DNA of 64,000 nt. It comes from Arthrobacter methylotrophus. GTDB taxonomy: Bacteria; Actinomycetota; Actinomycetes; Actinomycetales; Micrococcaceae. The DNA is taken from positions 2,418,001 through 2,482,000 of the forward strand of contig NZ_BAABED010000001.1 in NCBI RefSeq assembly GCF_039539965.1, read 5' to 3'. The translations under genes and the position numbers were made by a program. The notes beneath the pieces are model-generated. The model saw only the letters and a list, made by a program, of their open reading frames with translations, made no database searches and was not told the origin of the DNA. This document shows positions 1-7,832 of the stretch, piece after piece; the first letter of the stretch is position 1, and every line of letters begins with the position of its first letter.

Positions 1-2
1 TG

Positions 3-224
3 ACAGCCATCTCACTCCCGCTCAACCTGCGGCGATCAATCATCATCGGAGCGATGTACCTCGGCTTGGTCTTTACGCTGACCGTGCCCCTCCTCCAAGA
101 CTTCTTCGGCTTGGAATGGCCTCCGAACGATCTACTCCTGGCGTCCCTTGGCAGCGCCCTCACAGGAATGCTCGCCATCGGCGCCCTCCACCGGCTCCAC
201 AACCGGCGAGACGCGCGGAGCTAA
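3..224 (+). CDS. C-terminal end of a membrane protein, probably cation-translocating P-type ATPase (5' truncated)
   Basis: An open frame enters from the left edge and stops at TAA 222-224, giving 73 residues. It shows two hydrophobic helices (about residues 12-32 and 42-62) separated by a short loop with FFGLEW, and a basic tail ending HNRRDARS. This resembles the last two helices of cation-translocating P-type ATPases, where a PLN-R-R stretch precedes the final hairpin. The catalytic DKTG and hinge motifs would lie outside the window, so the family call is an inference from the tail only. It could instead be another polytopic transporter. Confidence 0.5.
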   Translation, partial: TAISLPLNLRRSIIIGAMYLGLVFTLTVPLLQDFFGLEWPPNDLLLASLGSALTGMLAIGALHRLHNRRDARS

Positions 225-247
225 CCCGGACCTGGTGGGGAACGTGC

Positions 248-499
248 TCACTGCCGGCGCCTCAATGCAGCCCGGCCTGCCGTGAGCTCGGTCTCGTCGA
301 TCTCACCCCGGGCGAAGCGCTCATTGAGGATACGCTCGGACTCATCATCAGGTGGCCTGTAAAAGCTTCGCCCACCGGCGTGGTTCCCGCGCAGCAGGAG
401 GATCACCAGAGTGGCAATTCCACCCCAGAACAGCAGCATCATCAGCCCCATGGCGATCCATCCGCCGACGCCGATGCCTCCACTCCATCCATACATCAT
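248..499 (-). CDS. SHOCT domain small membrane protein
   Basis: This 83-residue protein has a glycine-rich start, one membrane helix at about residues 12-37, then a cytosolic tail with a SHOCT domain (residues 53-80, ERILNERFARGEIDETEL). SHOCT is a short C-terminal oligomerisation motif common in small actinobacterial membrane proteins; a specific function is not known. An AAAGGGA ribosome site lies about 9 bases before the ATG. It faces the end of the probable P-type ATPase, with which it converges, so the two transcripts meet in the 225-247 gap. Confidence 0.8.
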   Translation of the reverse strand: MMYGWSGGIGVGGWIAMGLMMLLFWGGIATLVILLLRGNHAGGRSFYRPPDDESERILNERFARGEIDETELTAGRAALRRRQ

Positions 500-707
500 G
501 GCCGATTTCCCTTTGGTTTGGATTGCAACTCCGAGTCCAGTGTCGCTCGTTTCGGGCCCCTCCCACAGGGCATTTGGTCACCTCTCCGGGTCTTTCGGCC
601 CTACACCGGGAGAAAGCCCCTCAATAGTCTTCAGGGAGCCGCTTAGTCTTCAAACTCCGCGTTTCGAATCCTGATCCACGTATTAGATCTAGACAACAGG
701 AGCAGAC

Positions 708-1151
708 ATGTCCCTCCCCAGCATGGATCCAGGCCGCGCTGACGGCGGACTGCACGTTGCGGAAGAACTCAGCCAAGAACAATGCTGGGAACTCCTCCGT
801 TCAAAGGCCACCGGCCGTTTCGGCTTCATCGAACAGGGCAGGGTGGTGATCCTGCCGGTCAACTATGTGGTTGATGGCCAATCCATCTACTTCCGGACTA
901 CCGGGGATGGATCCATTGCCGGGGCGGTCCCGTCACCCGAGTCGACCTTTCAAATCGACGATTCACGGGCCGATCGGAGCGAGGGTTGGTCGGTCTTGGT
1001 CAGCGGGGCCTCTTCCCGCGTTGAGGACGAGGATCTTTTGACCCGGCTCTGGGGAAAGGTCATGGCAGAGCCATGGGCCGGCGGAGCACGGAATCTCTTT
1101 ATCCGGATCCAAGCGGACCGGGTCAGCGGACGCCACGTGCATCTGACGTGA
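708..1151 (+). CDS. Pyridoxamine 5'-phosphate oxidase family (PPOX-class) flavin-binding protein
   Basis: The 147-residue product is a split-barrel PPOX-class protein: residues 15-60 (LSQEQCWELLRSKATGRFGF, then VVILPVNYVVDG) and IYFRTT match the FMN/F420-binding split barrel of small actinobacterial nitroreductase-like proteins. Length is typical for the single-domain family. These proteins bind FMN, F420 or haem and act as small oxidoreductases or flavin carriers; the substrate cannot be read here. ATG 708 follows AGGAG at a good distance. A second gene of the same family lies on the other strand at 1193-1636; the two converge and probably arose as a pair. Confidence 0.85.
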   Translation: MSLPSMDPGRADGGLHVAEELSQEQCWELLRSKATGRFGFIEQGRVVILPVNYVVDGQSIYFRTTGDGSIAGAVPSPESTFQIDDSRADRSEGWSVLVSGASSRVEDEDLLTRLWGKVMAEPWAGGARNLFIRIQADRVSGRHVHLT

Positions 1152-1192
1152 GCCATCGGTAGCTTCGGATCTCTTCAGGCAGAAGATGTTGT

Positions 1193-1636
1193 TCAGTACA
1201 AGTCGCTAGCGGTCAGCTCGTCGTTTTCCGGTCCGCGGTGAATCCGTCTCCCCGAGACGGATGTCGGGACAATCTCGACAAAGACCCGTTTCCTCACGGA
1301 GGTCATTTGTTGGCGCGGGATCTTCTCTGCCGCTTCAATTTCTGCACCAGAGTCCAGTTGCCGCGCTTTTCCTTTCACCACGACGCTCCAGACGGACTGG
1401 CTGCCTACCCCATCGGTCTCCAGCGCAACGTTCTCGTTTATCGTGAGTGCGAATAGCTTCTCCCCGGGATTTGTGCGGAGGAGAATCTTCCTGCCGTGGG
1501 CGACGAAATTGATGGGGTAGATCTCAGGTTCGTTGGCGATGCTCAGTGCCAATCGTCCCAACGTTGCGTCCGAAAGGATTTTCCAGCATTCTTCCTCATT
1601 CAGGATTTCTACGGGGTCCTCGGTATCCGGTGTCAT
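1193..1636 (-). CDS. Pyridoxamine 5'-phosphate oxidase family (PPOX-class) protein
   Basis: A 147-residue PPOX-class split-barrel protein (LNEEECWKIL, TLGRLALS, IYPINFVAHGRKILLRT), paralogous to the product at 708-1151 with nearly the same length. A longer open frame reaches 1786, but its first 50 residues are low-quality sequence; ATG 1636 has GAAAGGA about 7 bases upstream and opens directly into the conserved domain, so I place the start there. Probable flavin or deazaflavin binding; substrate unknown. The gene is divergent from the cytochrome b group that begins at 1801, leaving a 164-base shared regulatory gap. Confidence 0.82.
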   Translation of the reverse strand: MTPDTEDPVEILNEEECWKILSDATLGRLALSIANEPEIYPINFVAHGRKILLRTNPGEKLFALTINENVALETDGVGSQSVWSVVVKGKARQLDSGAEIEAAEKIPRQQMTSVRKRVFVEIVPTSVSGRRIHRGPENDELTASDLY

Positions 1637-1800
1637 GGTGCATCCTTTCAATGGTCGCCTACCCGGGCTTTTCCAGCATGCACGCAGTGGGCACCATTCA
1701 ATAGGGCCGTTCGACCCGTGCCTGTTTGTCAGCAAGCTTGTAGCGTCGTTTCTACGGGAAGCTTCCCGCCAAAGGTTCGCCTTCACCGAAAGAGGCCGTG

Positions 1801-1968
1801 ATGCTCGGAATGAAGCCGGCGGATGCTGGAATGCCAGATCCCGGAATCTATTTCCAGTGGGGTGACTTCCTGATCCAATTCGGCAATCTGGTAGTCATTG
1901 CCACGATGCTCGTGTTATTCATTCTTGCCTTGGTCCTTCCGTTCCCTGGCCGAAAAAGCCGGAAATGA
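1801..1968 (+). CDS. Small single-helix membrane protein coupled to cytochrome b
   Basis: This 55-residue reading frame starts at ATG 1801 with GAAAGAGG about 5 bases upstream and ends at TGA 1966-1968, overlapping the next start by ATGA. It has a polar N-terminus (MPDPGIYFQWGDFL), one long hydrophobic helix (about residues 27-48) and a basic end (GRKSRK), so an N-out/C-in topology is likely. The tight coupling to a cytochrome b gene suggests a small accessory subunit of that complex. I do not recognise a named family. It is short enough to be missed by a 60-residue cut-off. Confidence 0.68.
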   Translation: MLGMKPADAGMPDPGIYFQWGDFLIQFGNLVVIATMLVLFILALVLPFPGRKSRK

Positions 1969-2672
1969 CCGCCGATCACAGCCCGCTTTCGAGTGCTGGC
2001 GACGGTGAACCGCGTTTTTCCACTTGGACAGGAAAAGCCCGCGGCTGGGCCCTGCGCCGGCTCCCGCCGGACAAGCTCCTTCCGGAGGGCCAGCCTAGCT
2101 ACGTATCGTCGTGGATTTACGTCTTCGGCATGGGCGCCGTTGCCGCGTTCGTCTACATCCTCGGTTCCGGTGCCATACTGGCATTGAATGGTCCCACGTG
2201 GTTCCATGCCTCAGCCTTTGGGCGTTTCATCAACAGCACCCATCTGTGGAGCGTTGAACTGTTCTTCATGTTCATGGTGATCCACCTCTGGGGTAAATTT
2301 TGGATGGCCGCTTGGCGGGGCGGGCGCGTGCTGACGTGGATTACCGGGATGCTCGCGTTCGTCGTCTCGATCGTCACGGCGTTTACCGGGTACCTGCTTC
2401 AAACAAATTTTGACTCGCAATGGATTGCTTTCCAGGCAAAAGACGCGCTCAACGCCGTCGGGGTGGGAGCGTGGTTCAACGTGGCCGATCTGGGCCAGAT
2501 ACTTATGTGGCACATCACGCTCCTTCCAGCGGCCGTCGCCGTCGTCGTCGCCCTGCATGTTGTTCTTGTACGGATGCACGGAGTGGTGCCGCCGTTGGAA
2601 GCTGCGGCATCCGACGCCCAGCTGATCTCAACGGCACCAAACGCGGCCACCGAGAGCGAGAACCAGAAATGA
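1965..2672 (+). CDS. Cytochrome b N-terminal domain protein (bc-complex type)
   Basis: A 235-residue membrane protein equivalent to the haem-binding N-terminal half of cytochrome b/b6. Four histidines have the bis-haem spacing: H93 and H107 (13 residues between) and H183 and H198 (14 between, the b6-like spacing), on helices around 92-112 and 180-202. Other helices lie at about 50-75 and 120-145. It should carry two b haems and move electrons across the membrane. It overlaps the 55-residue membrane peptide upstream and the membrane protein downstream by 4 bases each, forming one coupled unit. No Rieske or cytochrome c gene is next to it, so the usual bc1 partners are absent locally. Confidence 0.85.
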   Translation: MTADHSPLSSAGDGEPRFSTWTGKARGWALRRLPPDKLLPEGQPSYVSSWIYVFGMGAVAAFVYILGSGAILALNGPTWFHASAFGRFINSTHLWSVELFFMFMVIHLWGKFWMAAWRGGRVLTWITGMLAFVVSIVTAFTGYLLQTNFDSQWIAFQAKDALNAVGVGAWFNVADLGQILMWHITLLPAAVAVVVALHVVLVRMHGVVPPLEAAASDAQLISTAPNAATESENQK

Positions 2673-3622
2673 CCAAGTCCCCGGTGTCGACCTCGTGGCG
2701 CACGCGTAACGACATCGCCAGCAGGCCATGGTCCGGCACGTTGCGTGAATACGATCTGTTCAAGGAACTCGTTGTTGGAGTGGTCGTTGTCGGTCTGCTT
2801 GTCCTCGGGCTCTCCGCAGTCTTCAGCTCGCCGGACGACCCCAGCGTGACCCTCAAATCCTGGGCTATGGCCCAGCCCGCGGACTTCGTCTCAACAGCCA
2901 CGGCCGAACTTGGCGGTACCAGCGACACTGCCGGGTACGGACCACCCTACAATTCGACGCCGGATGCCTCGCAAAAACTCGGCCCGATCGACTTGCAGAG
3001 CCTTTCGGGCGTTCGGCTCCCGATTGACACAGCCAACGACTTCGTCATCGGTCCGCTCCGAACCCTCCCGACACCCCCGGCGGCGATCGACGACTGGACC
3101 AAGGCAAGTGATGCCCAGCGGACCGCTTGGACTGCCGCCTACACGGACGCACTCAGCAAAGCCACGGACAACGACCCGGCGAAAGTGTCCCCCGGCGACT
3201 ACGGCCCGGTACCGGCTCTGACCTCGGCCCTCCTGGCCATGGCACAGCAAGGCGCGCTGGATCCTGTGTTGAGCGCCAAGGGATCGTTCTACAACACCGA
3301 CTACAAAGCCAGCATTTTGTTCCTCGGCGACGGCAGCTACTTCCCCGGTCTCGCCGACGCCCAGCATCTGACAGGCGACCAATGGGGAATGATGAATGAA
3401 ACCGGAAACTACCCGGGCCAGTCATGGCTGTGGCTGTTCTCAGCCCTCTACCAAGTGGAACCGTTCAAATCATCTCCGAACGCAGATGTCCTCGTCGTGT
3501 TTTCCATGGTGATCCTGACACTCCTCCTGACCCTGGTGCCCTTCATCCCCGGACTCAGGTCGTTGCCGCGCCGCATACCCGTGCACCGACTGATCTGGCG
3601 GGACTACTACAAGCACCGGTAG
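2669..3622 (+). CDS. Membrane-anchored protein with large extracytosolic domain, cytochrome b operon partner
   Basis: The 317-residue product starts at ATG 2669 (ATGA overlap with cytochrome b). A longer frame runs upstream inside the cytochrome b gene but is a shadow. Two helices, about 28-50 and 274-293, bracket a roughly 220-residue soluble domain rich in Asp, Ala and Thr, ending with a basic cytosolic tail (RLIWRDYYKHR). This topology puts the central domain outside the cell. In related actinobacterial loci this position is taken by the second cytochrome b-type subunit, but no haem-ligand pair is evident here. Function is inferred only from coupling: a structural or electron-exit subunit of the cytochrome b complex. 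Confidence 0.72.
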   Translation: MTKSPVSTSWRTRNDIASRPWSGTLREYDLFKELVVGVVVVGLLVLGLSAVFSSPDDPSVTLKSWAMAQPADFVSTATAELGGTSDTAGYGPPYNSTPDASQKLGPIDLQSLSGVRLPIDTANDFVIGPLRTLPTPPAAIDDWTKASDAQRTAWTAAYTDALSKATDNDPAKVSPGDYGPVPALTSALLAMAQQGALDPVLSAKGSFYNTDYKASILFLGDGSYFPGLADAQHLTGDQWGMMNETGNYPGQSWLWLFSALYQVEPFKSSPNADVLVVFSMVILTLLLTLVPFIPGLRSLPRRIPVHRLIWRDYYKHR

Positions 3623-3657
3623 CGGCAAGCACAACCAGCCAGTCCCCGTCCGCTACC
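3618..3657. terminator. Possible bidirectional terminator between convergent genes
   Basis: GGTAGCGG (3618-3625) and CCGCTACC (3650-3657) form a perfect 8-bp stem with a 24-base loop, lying exactly at the convergent ends of the cytochrome b operon (+) and the FMN-binding protein gene (-). There is no T tract, so termination efficiency is uncertain. Confidence 0.4.
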
Positions 3658-4138
3658 CCTTGAAGTTCGCCGCGTCGAGTGCCGCTTGCAGCGAGTTGAG
3701 GTAACCCTGGCTGGTGTAAGTCGCCCCGCCCACTGTATCCACGTTGGCTGACTGGCTCGACAGCACCTCGGATTTGAGCATCGGCACGGCCTGCTGGTCG
3801 ATTTCGCCGGACAGCGACCCTACGTCGGTCAGCTGCAGGGGCACGACGTCGGTGATCTTGCCGCCGGCTATCACGGCCTGGACCTGAATCGTGCCATACC
3901 GCGTCTGGATCTGGCTGCCGTCGAAGGTTCCGTCTTTGGCACCAACACCAGCACCGGCACCGGCCGGTGCTGGAGGGCCGACGCTGGTGCCGGCCGCTGA
4001 TTCAGTGCCCGACGGCGGACTGGCCGCCTTCGAGGTGGTGCCGCGGGGTGCGGAATCTCCCTGGTTTCCAGCATGCCAGCCAATCAGGAGGACGGCGGCG
4101 GAAGCGAGGCCGGCAAGTACGGCGCTGCGAGCTCTCAC
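3653..4138 (-). CDS. FMN-binding domain membrane protein (flavinylation substrate)
   Basis: A 161-residue protein with one N-terminal helix (about 6-22), a Pro/Ala/Gly/Ser linker (30-68) and a C-terminal FMN-binding domain (70-161). The domain holds the GGATYTS motif at about 137-143; in this family the threonine of the (S/T)GAT-type motif receives FMN through a phosphoester bond made by ApbE. Start GTG 4138 overlaps the stop of the upstream reductase gene as GTGA and has GAAAGG nearby; a longer frame to 4231 only covers the neighbour. The domain should face outside the cytosol and pass electrons from the adjacent ferric-reductase-like protein. ApbE is encoded at 9615-10550. Confidence 0.86.
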   Translation of the reverse strand: MRARSAVLAGLASAAVLLIGWHAGNQGDSAPRGTTSKAASPPSGTESAAGTSVGPPAPAGAGAGVGAKDGTFDGSQIQTRYGTIQVQAVIAGGKITDVVPLQLTDVGSLSGEIDQQAVPMLKSEVLSSQSANVDTVGGATYTSQGYLNSLQAALDAANFKG

Positions 4139-5574
4139 CAGCTGAACCTTTCGTAGTGGATCCGGAACCGGGGTACGCCGGCCCGTTTCGCGTCCTCGAC
4201 CACCAAGTCGGTCCAGTCGCGTGGACCGCACACGAACACGTCGGCGTCCCGCACGTGGGGAACGATCGTGGACAGGCTCATGCGGTGGCTGGCCTCACGG
4301 GCCGGCAGCCAGCTGTCATGGCCCCTCTTCGGACGGCGCCCCAGCAGGACATAGAGCGTTGCAGATTTCTTGGTGCAGAGTTTCTGGAGCTCTTGGTAAA
4401 GGTAGAGACCCTTCTCGTCCGGCGCCCGGACGATCACCGTCATCTCGCCAGGTCCAAAATCTCCCTGCTCAAGCAAAGAGATGATGGGCGTAATTCCGAT
4501 GCCGGCTGCGACGGCGACGGCCCGGCGGGTGGTGCGGGCCCGGTCCGTAAAGAGCCCGTAAGGTCCCTCGATGCTCACTCTGGTACCAATCCTGAGGGAG
4601 CTCAGCTCGGCGGTTCCGCCTCCCAGTTCACGAACAGTCACTTTCAGGCGAAGGACCCCCGGGGCCGCCGAGAGCGAGAAGGGGTGGGCGTGCCACCATA
4701 GCCCGCGCGACCAGAAGCGCCAGATGAAGAATTGGCCGCCACGGACCGGCAGGTCCGCCAGGGACCGTCCGCTCATCTCGATGGAGTACACCCCCGGCGC
4801 CTCGTTGACGATATTGCTGACCCGGAGATCGTGGCGCAGTGTCCGCAATACAGGAATGATGAACCGATAGACGAGCAGGGCGGCGGCGACCCCGAAGTAG
4901 AGGGTCAACCAGTAGTAACGCGCCCAGGTTCCATCGGCGAACAATTGCCCGGTGCTGAACTGGTGCGGCAGGGCGGCGAGCACGGCAGCGTATGCCAGGA
5001 AGTGGACAACATGCCACGCTTCGTAGGGAAGTTTCCGCCGAACACCTACCAGTGAGGTGATCACGACGACCGCCAGCAGCGCATACCCCAGGTATGCGAC
5101 CTTCATGTCGGGCAACGAGATGAACATGTCCCATATCTGTGCAAACACATTCGATCGCGCCGTCAGCGCGTAGCCGATCCACAGCAGCAGCACATGTGAG
5201 GAAATGAGGTAGAAGACGGGTTTGCCCATCCGCTGGTGGACCAGCAATGCCCGGTCGTGGCCAAATGCCCGGTCAATCACCGGGAGCCGCGCTGCCAGGA
5301 GGAGCTGGATCAGCATCAGGTCGGTGCCCACAAGTCCGGCGATGATGCCGACGGCCGTAAAGGCGCCCGGGACGGTTTTGAATTCGACCAGTCCGCTGTC
5401 TGCCAGAAACAGTGCCAGCACAAGGGCCACCGACAACCAGACAATCGTTTCCAACAGGTCCGCCAGACGGGCCCTCCGCAGGTAGCGCGCCCGTTGTGGT
5501 GCCCGCTGCTGACTGGCCGTCCGGCCCGTTGCTCCAGCCCGGGCCGTCAACTGGTCTCTCCCGCGGTGGCCCAT
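4135..5574 (-). CDS. Ferric-reductase-like transmembrane protein with ferredoxin-NAD(P)+ reductase domain
   Basis: This 479-residue protein joins about six membrane helices (residues 40-245, with haem-candidate histidines in HQRMGKP, SSHVLL, AWHVVH) to a flavodoxin-reductase-type FAD/NAD(P) module (255-479). The FAD site shows HPFSLSAAP, the nucleotide site AAGIGITPIISLL, and the end VFVCGPRDW. It should move electrons from cytosolic NAD(P)H through FAD and haem to the outer face. The GTGA overlap with the FMN-binding protein gene suggests that protein is its acceptor. The first 35 residues are basic and poorly conserved-looking, so the exact start is uncertain. Confidence 0.88.
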   Translation of the reverse strand: MGHRGRDQLTARAGATGRTASQQRAPQRARYLRRARLADLLETIVWLSVALVLALFLADSGLVEFKTVPGAFTAVGIIAGLVGTDLMLIQLLLAARLPVIDRAFGHDRALLVHQRMGKPVFYLISSHVLLLWIGYALTARSNVFAQIWDMFISLPDMKVAYLGYALLAVVVITSLVGVRRKLPYEAWHVVHFLAYAAVLAALPHQFSTGQLFADGTWARYYWLTLYFGVAAALLVYRFIIPVLRTLRHDLRVSNIVNEAPGVYSIEMSGRSLADLPVRGGQFFIWRFWSRGLWWHAHPFSLSAAPGVLRLKVTVRELGGGTAELSSLRIGTRVSIEGPYGLFTDRARTTRRAVAVAAGIGITPIISLLEQGDFGPGEMTVIVRAPDEKGLYLYQELQKLCTKKSATLYVLLGRRPKRGHDSWLPAREASHRMSLSTIVPHVRDADVFVCGPRDWTDLVVEDAKRAGVPRFRIHYERFSW

Positions 5575-5609
5575 GATCTGCTCATGGTCGCAATGCTAGG
5601 TTCGGGTTC

Positions 5610-6902
5610 TTAGAACATTCTTCGAAGCCTGGAAACGAAGGCGCGAAACCAGGAACCGGCCGCAAGAGAGTTCGCGGAATTTCCCCGGATCATTGGCAGA
5701 CGCACCATGATGACCGCTCCGGATGGTTGCGTGCCGATTTCCGCCCGTCCGCCGTGCTGCGCCGCTACTTCGGCGACGAGTGCGAGTCCGAGGCCATAGT
5801 GGCGCGGCGCTGCTCCGTCCTCTGGGGCGGCGTCGGCAGGCGCCGCGGTGGCAAACCGTTCGAAGGCCCGCGGCTTGACGTCATCGGCAAATCCGGGGCC
5901 GTCGTCGCGGACCGTAATGACGAGAGTCCTCGAGTCTGTGGATACGCCCACGTCCACGTTTGTCCGGGCGAAACGAACGGCGTTGTCCAGCAACGCCACG
6001 AAAAGCCGGCGCAGCGCCGTTGGCGCGGCAGCGATCTCCACCGGGCCGGCTACGCCGCTGCGTTCAACCGTGACGTCGCGGTGTGCGGCGGAGGCCGAAA
6101 AGGACTCGACGACGTCGTCCGCCAGCCCTACGACGTCGACGTCCGTGAGCTCGACCCTCCGTGAATCCGCCGAGATGAGCAGATCCTCGAGCAATCGAGT
6201 CAGTGATCGCGAATCCTCGATCATGGCGTCCACGTCCGCCTCGATGTTCACGGGCCCATGCAGTGGAGAAGATGCCAGGCGCCGCCGCAGCATTTGCGCA
6301 CGCATACTCAGCAGGGTCAGCGGGGTGCGCAGTTCATGGCTTGCGTCCGCGACGAATCGCCGCTGTCGGTCAAGAGCCTCGGCCATGGGCCGCATTGTGC
6401 GCCGGGCCAACCAGACGGCCAGGAGGCTCGCCAACACCACCGCTCCCCCGCAGGTCAACAGGAGGGCAACTCCCAGACGGCTCAGCTCTTCCAGATTCTC
6501 GTGTCGATCGAACACCGCTTGGACGATTCGACCGCCGGAATCTGCGGTGCGGATGCTATACGAGCGACCCGCAATCGAAATGTCTTCCTCGGCGGCGACT
6601 CCGCTGGCAGCGACAGCCGCTATCGCCTTCAGGTCCGGTAATCCTGACGGCATCCCAGACGACACCGTCAAAGTGCCCTGGTTGGATATCGCCAGCCAGG
6701 TCCCGGCAGGCGCGTCCTGGATTGAATCCACGTGTTCGGTGGCGGTGGTCAGGAGGCGTTGAGCTGCCGTGGTCTGGCTCGTGCTCACAATTAACAGCAC
6801 TGATGCGGCGATCGCCACGAGGAGCAACACCAGCAAAGCGCCGGTCTGCAGGGCCAGCCGCCAGGAGGAGCGCTGCAGCTCGCCCTCGGCTTGGCCCGTC
6901 AT
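5610..6902 (-). CDS. Two-component sensor histidine kinase
   Basis: A 430-residue HisKA-type kinase: helix 1 at 17-41, an extracytosolic sensor region of about 100 residues, helix 2 at about 143-167, then the phosphoacceptor box FVADASHELRTPL with H189, an N box (LFVALLDNAVRFA) and G boxes (DDGPGF, YGLGLALV). It overlaps the response regulator by ATGA (6899-6902), so the pair is co-translated. Its position inside the flavin/haem electron-transfer block suggests it senses a redox or envelope signal for that block; this is inference from location. Confidence 0.92.
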   Translation of the reverse strand: MTGQAEGELQRSSWRLALQTGALLVLLLVAIAASVLLIVSTSQTTAAQRLLTTATEHVDSIQDAPAGTWLAISNQGTLTVSSGMPSGLPDLKAIAAVAASGVAAEEDISIAGRSYSIRTADSGGRIVQAVFDRHENLEELSRLGVALLLTCGGAVVLASLLAVWLARRTMRPMAEALDRQRRFVADASHELRTPLTLLSMRAQMLRRRLASSPLHGPVNIEADVDAMIEDSRSLTRLLEDLLISADSRRVELTDVDVVGLADDVVESFSASAAHRDVTVERSGVAGPVEIAAAPTALRRLFVALLDNAVRFARTNVDVGVSTDSRTLVITVRDDGPGFADDVKPRAFERFATAAPADAAPEDGAAPRHYGLGLALVAEVAAQHGGRAEIGTQPSGAVIMVRLPMIRGNSANSLAAGSWFRAFVSRLRRMF

Positions 6903-7570
6903 GCGAGAGAGCCAATCCTGTAGCCGACCCCGTGGACCGTCCGCACGCTCCCCCGGCCGAGCTTTCGCCGGAGGTAATGAACATAGGTGTCAACCACCCC
7001 TGCCTCTTCGGCGTTCGGAAAGACATACTCAAGAATCTCGCCGCGCCCGAAGACCCGGTTCGGCCAGCGCGCCAGCTCCTCCAGCAGAGCGCTCTCGCGT
7101 TCGGACAACACCACGACGGAACCATCGGAACGGGTCACGCTGCGCGATTCGAGGTCAAAATGACCACCGGTGATCCGCAAGGTGGTCGCGGTGGAGACAT
7201 GCCGGCGTCGTAAGGCACGTAAACGGGCCAGAAGTTCATGGACGTCGAAGGGCTTCGACAGGTAGTCCTCCGCGCCGGCGTCGAGTCCCTCGACCCTGTC
7301 GGCGGGATTACCCAATGCGGAGAGAATGAGCGCGGCAGTTTCGATACCCGCTCTGCGCAGTTTCATCAACAGGTTCAGTCCGTCCAAAACCGGAAGGCCC
7401 CGGTCCAGAACCAGGACGTCGAATTCTCCGGTCAGGGCAAGGTGGAGGCCGTTCTGTCCATCCGAAGCGCTGGATACTTCGTAGCCCTCGCCACATAACA
7501 ATTCTTCCAGCATTGCCCGAAGCTGCACGTCATCCTCGACCAAAAGAACGCGTGGCTTCATCTCATTCAT
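6899..7570 (-). CDS. OmpR/PhoB-family response regulator
   Basis: The 223-residue product has a receiver domain (acidic pair D13-D14, phospho-acceptor D56 in LVLDRGLP, conserved lysine in YLSKPF) and a C-terminal winged-helix DNA-binding domain (about 125-222, ending VHGVGYRIG). A longer frame to 7666 would run into the ferredoxin gene; ATG 7570 (or 7561) fits the family start. The ribosome site is weak. It is partner of the kinase downstream and probably controls the electron-transfer genes on either side. Confidence 0.9.
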   Translation of the reverse strand: MNEMKPRVLLVEDDVQLRAMLEELLCGEGYEVSSASDGQNGLHLALTGEFDVLVLDRGLPVLDGLNLLMKLRRAGIETAALILSALGNPADRVEGLDAGAEDYLSKPFDVHELLARLRALRRRHVSTATTLRITGGHFDLESRSVTRSDGSVVVLSERESALLEELARWPNRVFGRGEILEYVFPNAEEAGVVDTYVHYLRRKLGRGSVRTVHGVGYRIGSLA

Positions 7571-7607
7571 AGTCGGAGTATAAGCGTCGGAACTGGGACA
7601 ACCGGCG

Positions 7608-7832
7608 TCATTTACGCAGCCTGAGTGCTTGTGTAGGGCATAGCGCCACTGCGTCCTGGGCCGCATATTCGAGGTTTTCAGGGATCAGGATTTCGGACCC
7701 GCCACGCCCCACCGGGTATCCCCAGTCATCGCGCGTGAGAAGTTCCGGAAGTAATTCGATACAAAGACCCCGGCCGTCGCATCGGGTCCAGTCGATATGC
7801 ATTGTGGTGCGGGGCACCTTTCGGTCTGTCAC
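7608..7832 (-). CDS. Small ferredoxin
   Basis: A 74-residue ferredoxin with CDGRGLC near the N-terminus and a distal CPTQAL, the three-cysteine arrangement of single-cluster ([3Fe-4S]-type) ferredoxins of actinobacteria. GTG 7832 overlaps the stop of the NuoF-like gene (GTGA) and has GAGG about 8 bases upstream; ATG 7802 is an alternative start that keeps both motifs. It probably accepts electrons from, or gives electrons to, the NuoF-like protein encoded just upstream. Confidence 0.8.
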   Translation of the reverse strand: MTDRKVPRTTMHIDWTRCDGRGLCIELLPELLTRDDWGYPVGRGGSEILIPENLEYAAQDAVALCPTQALRLRK

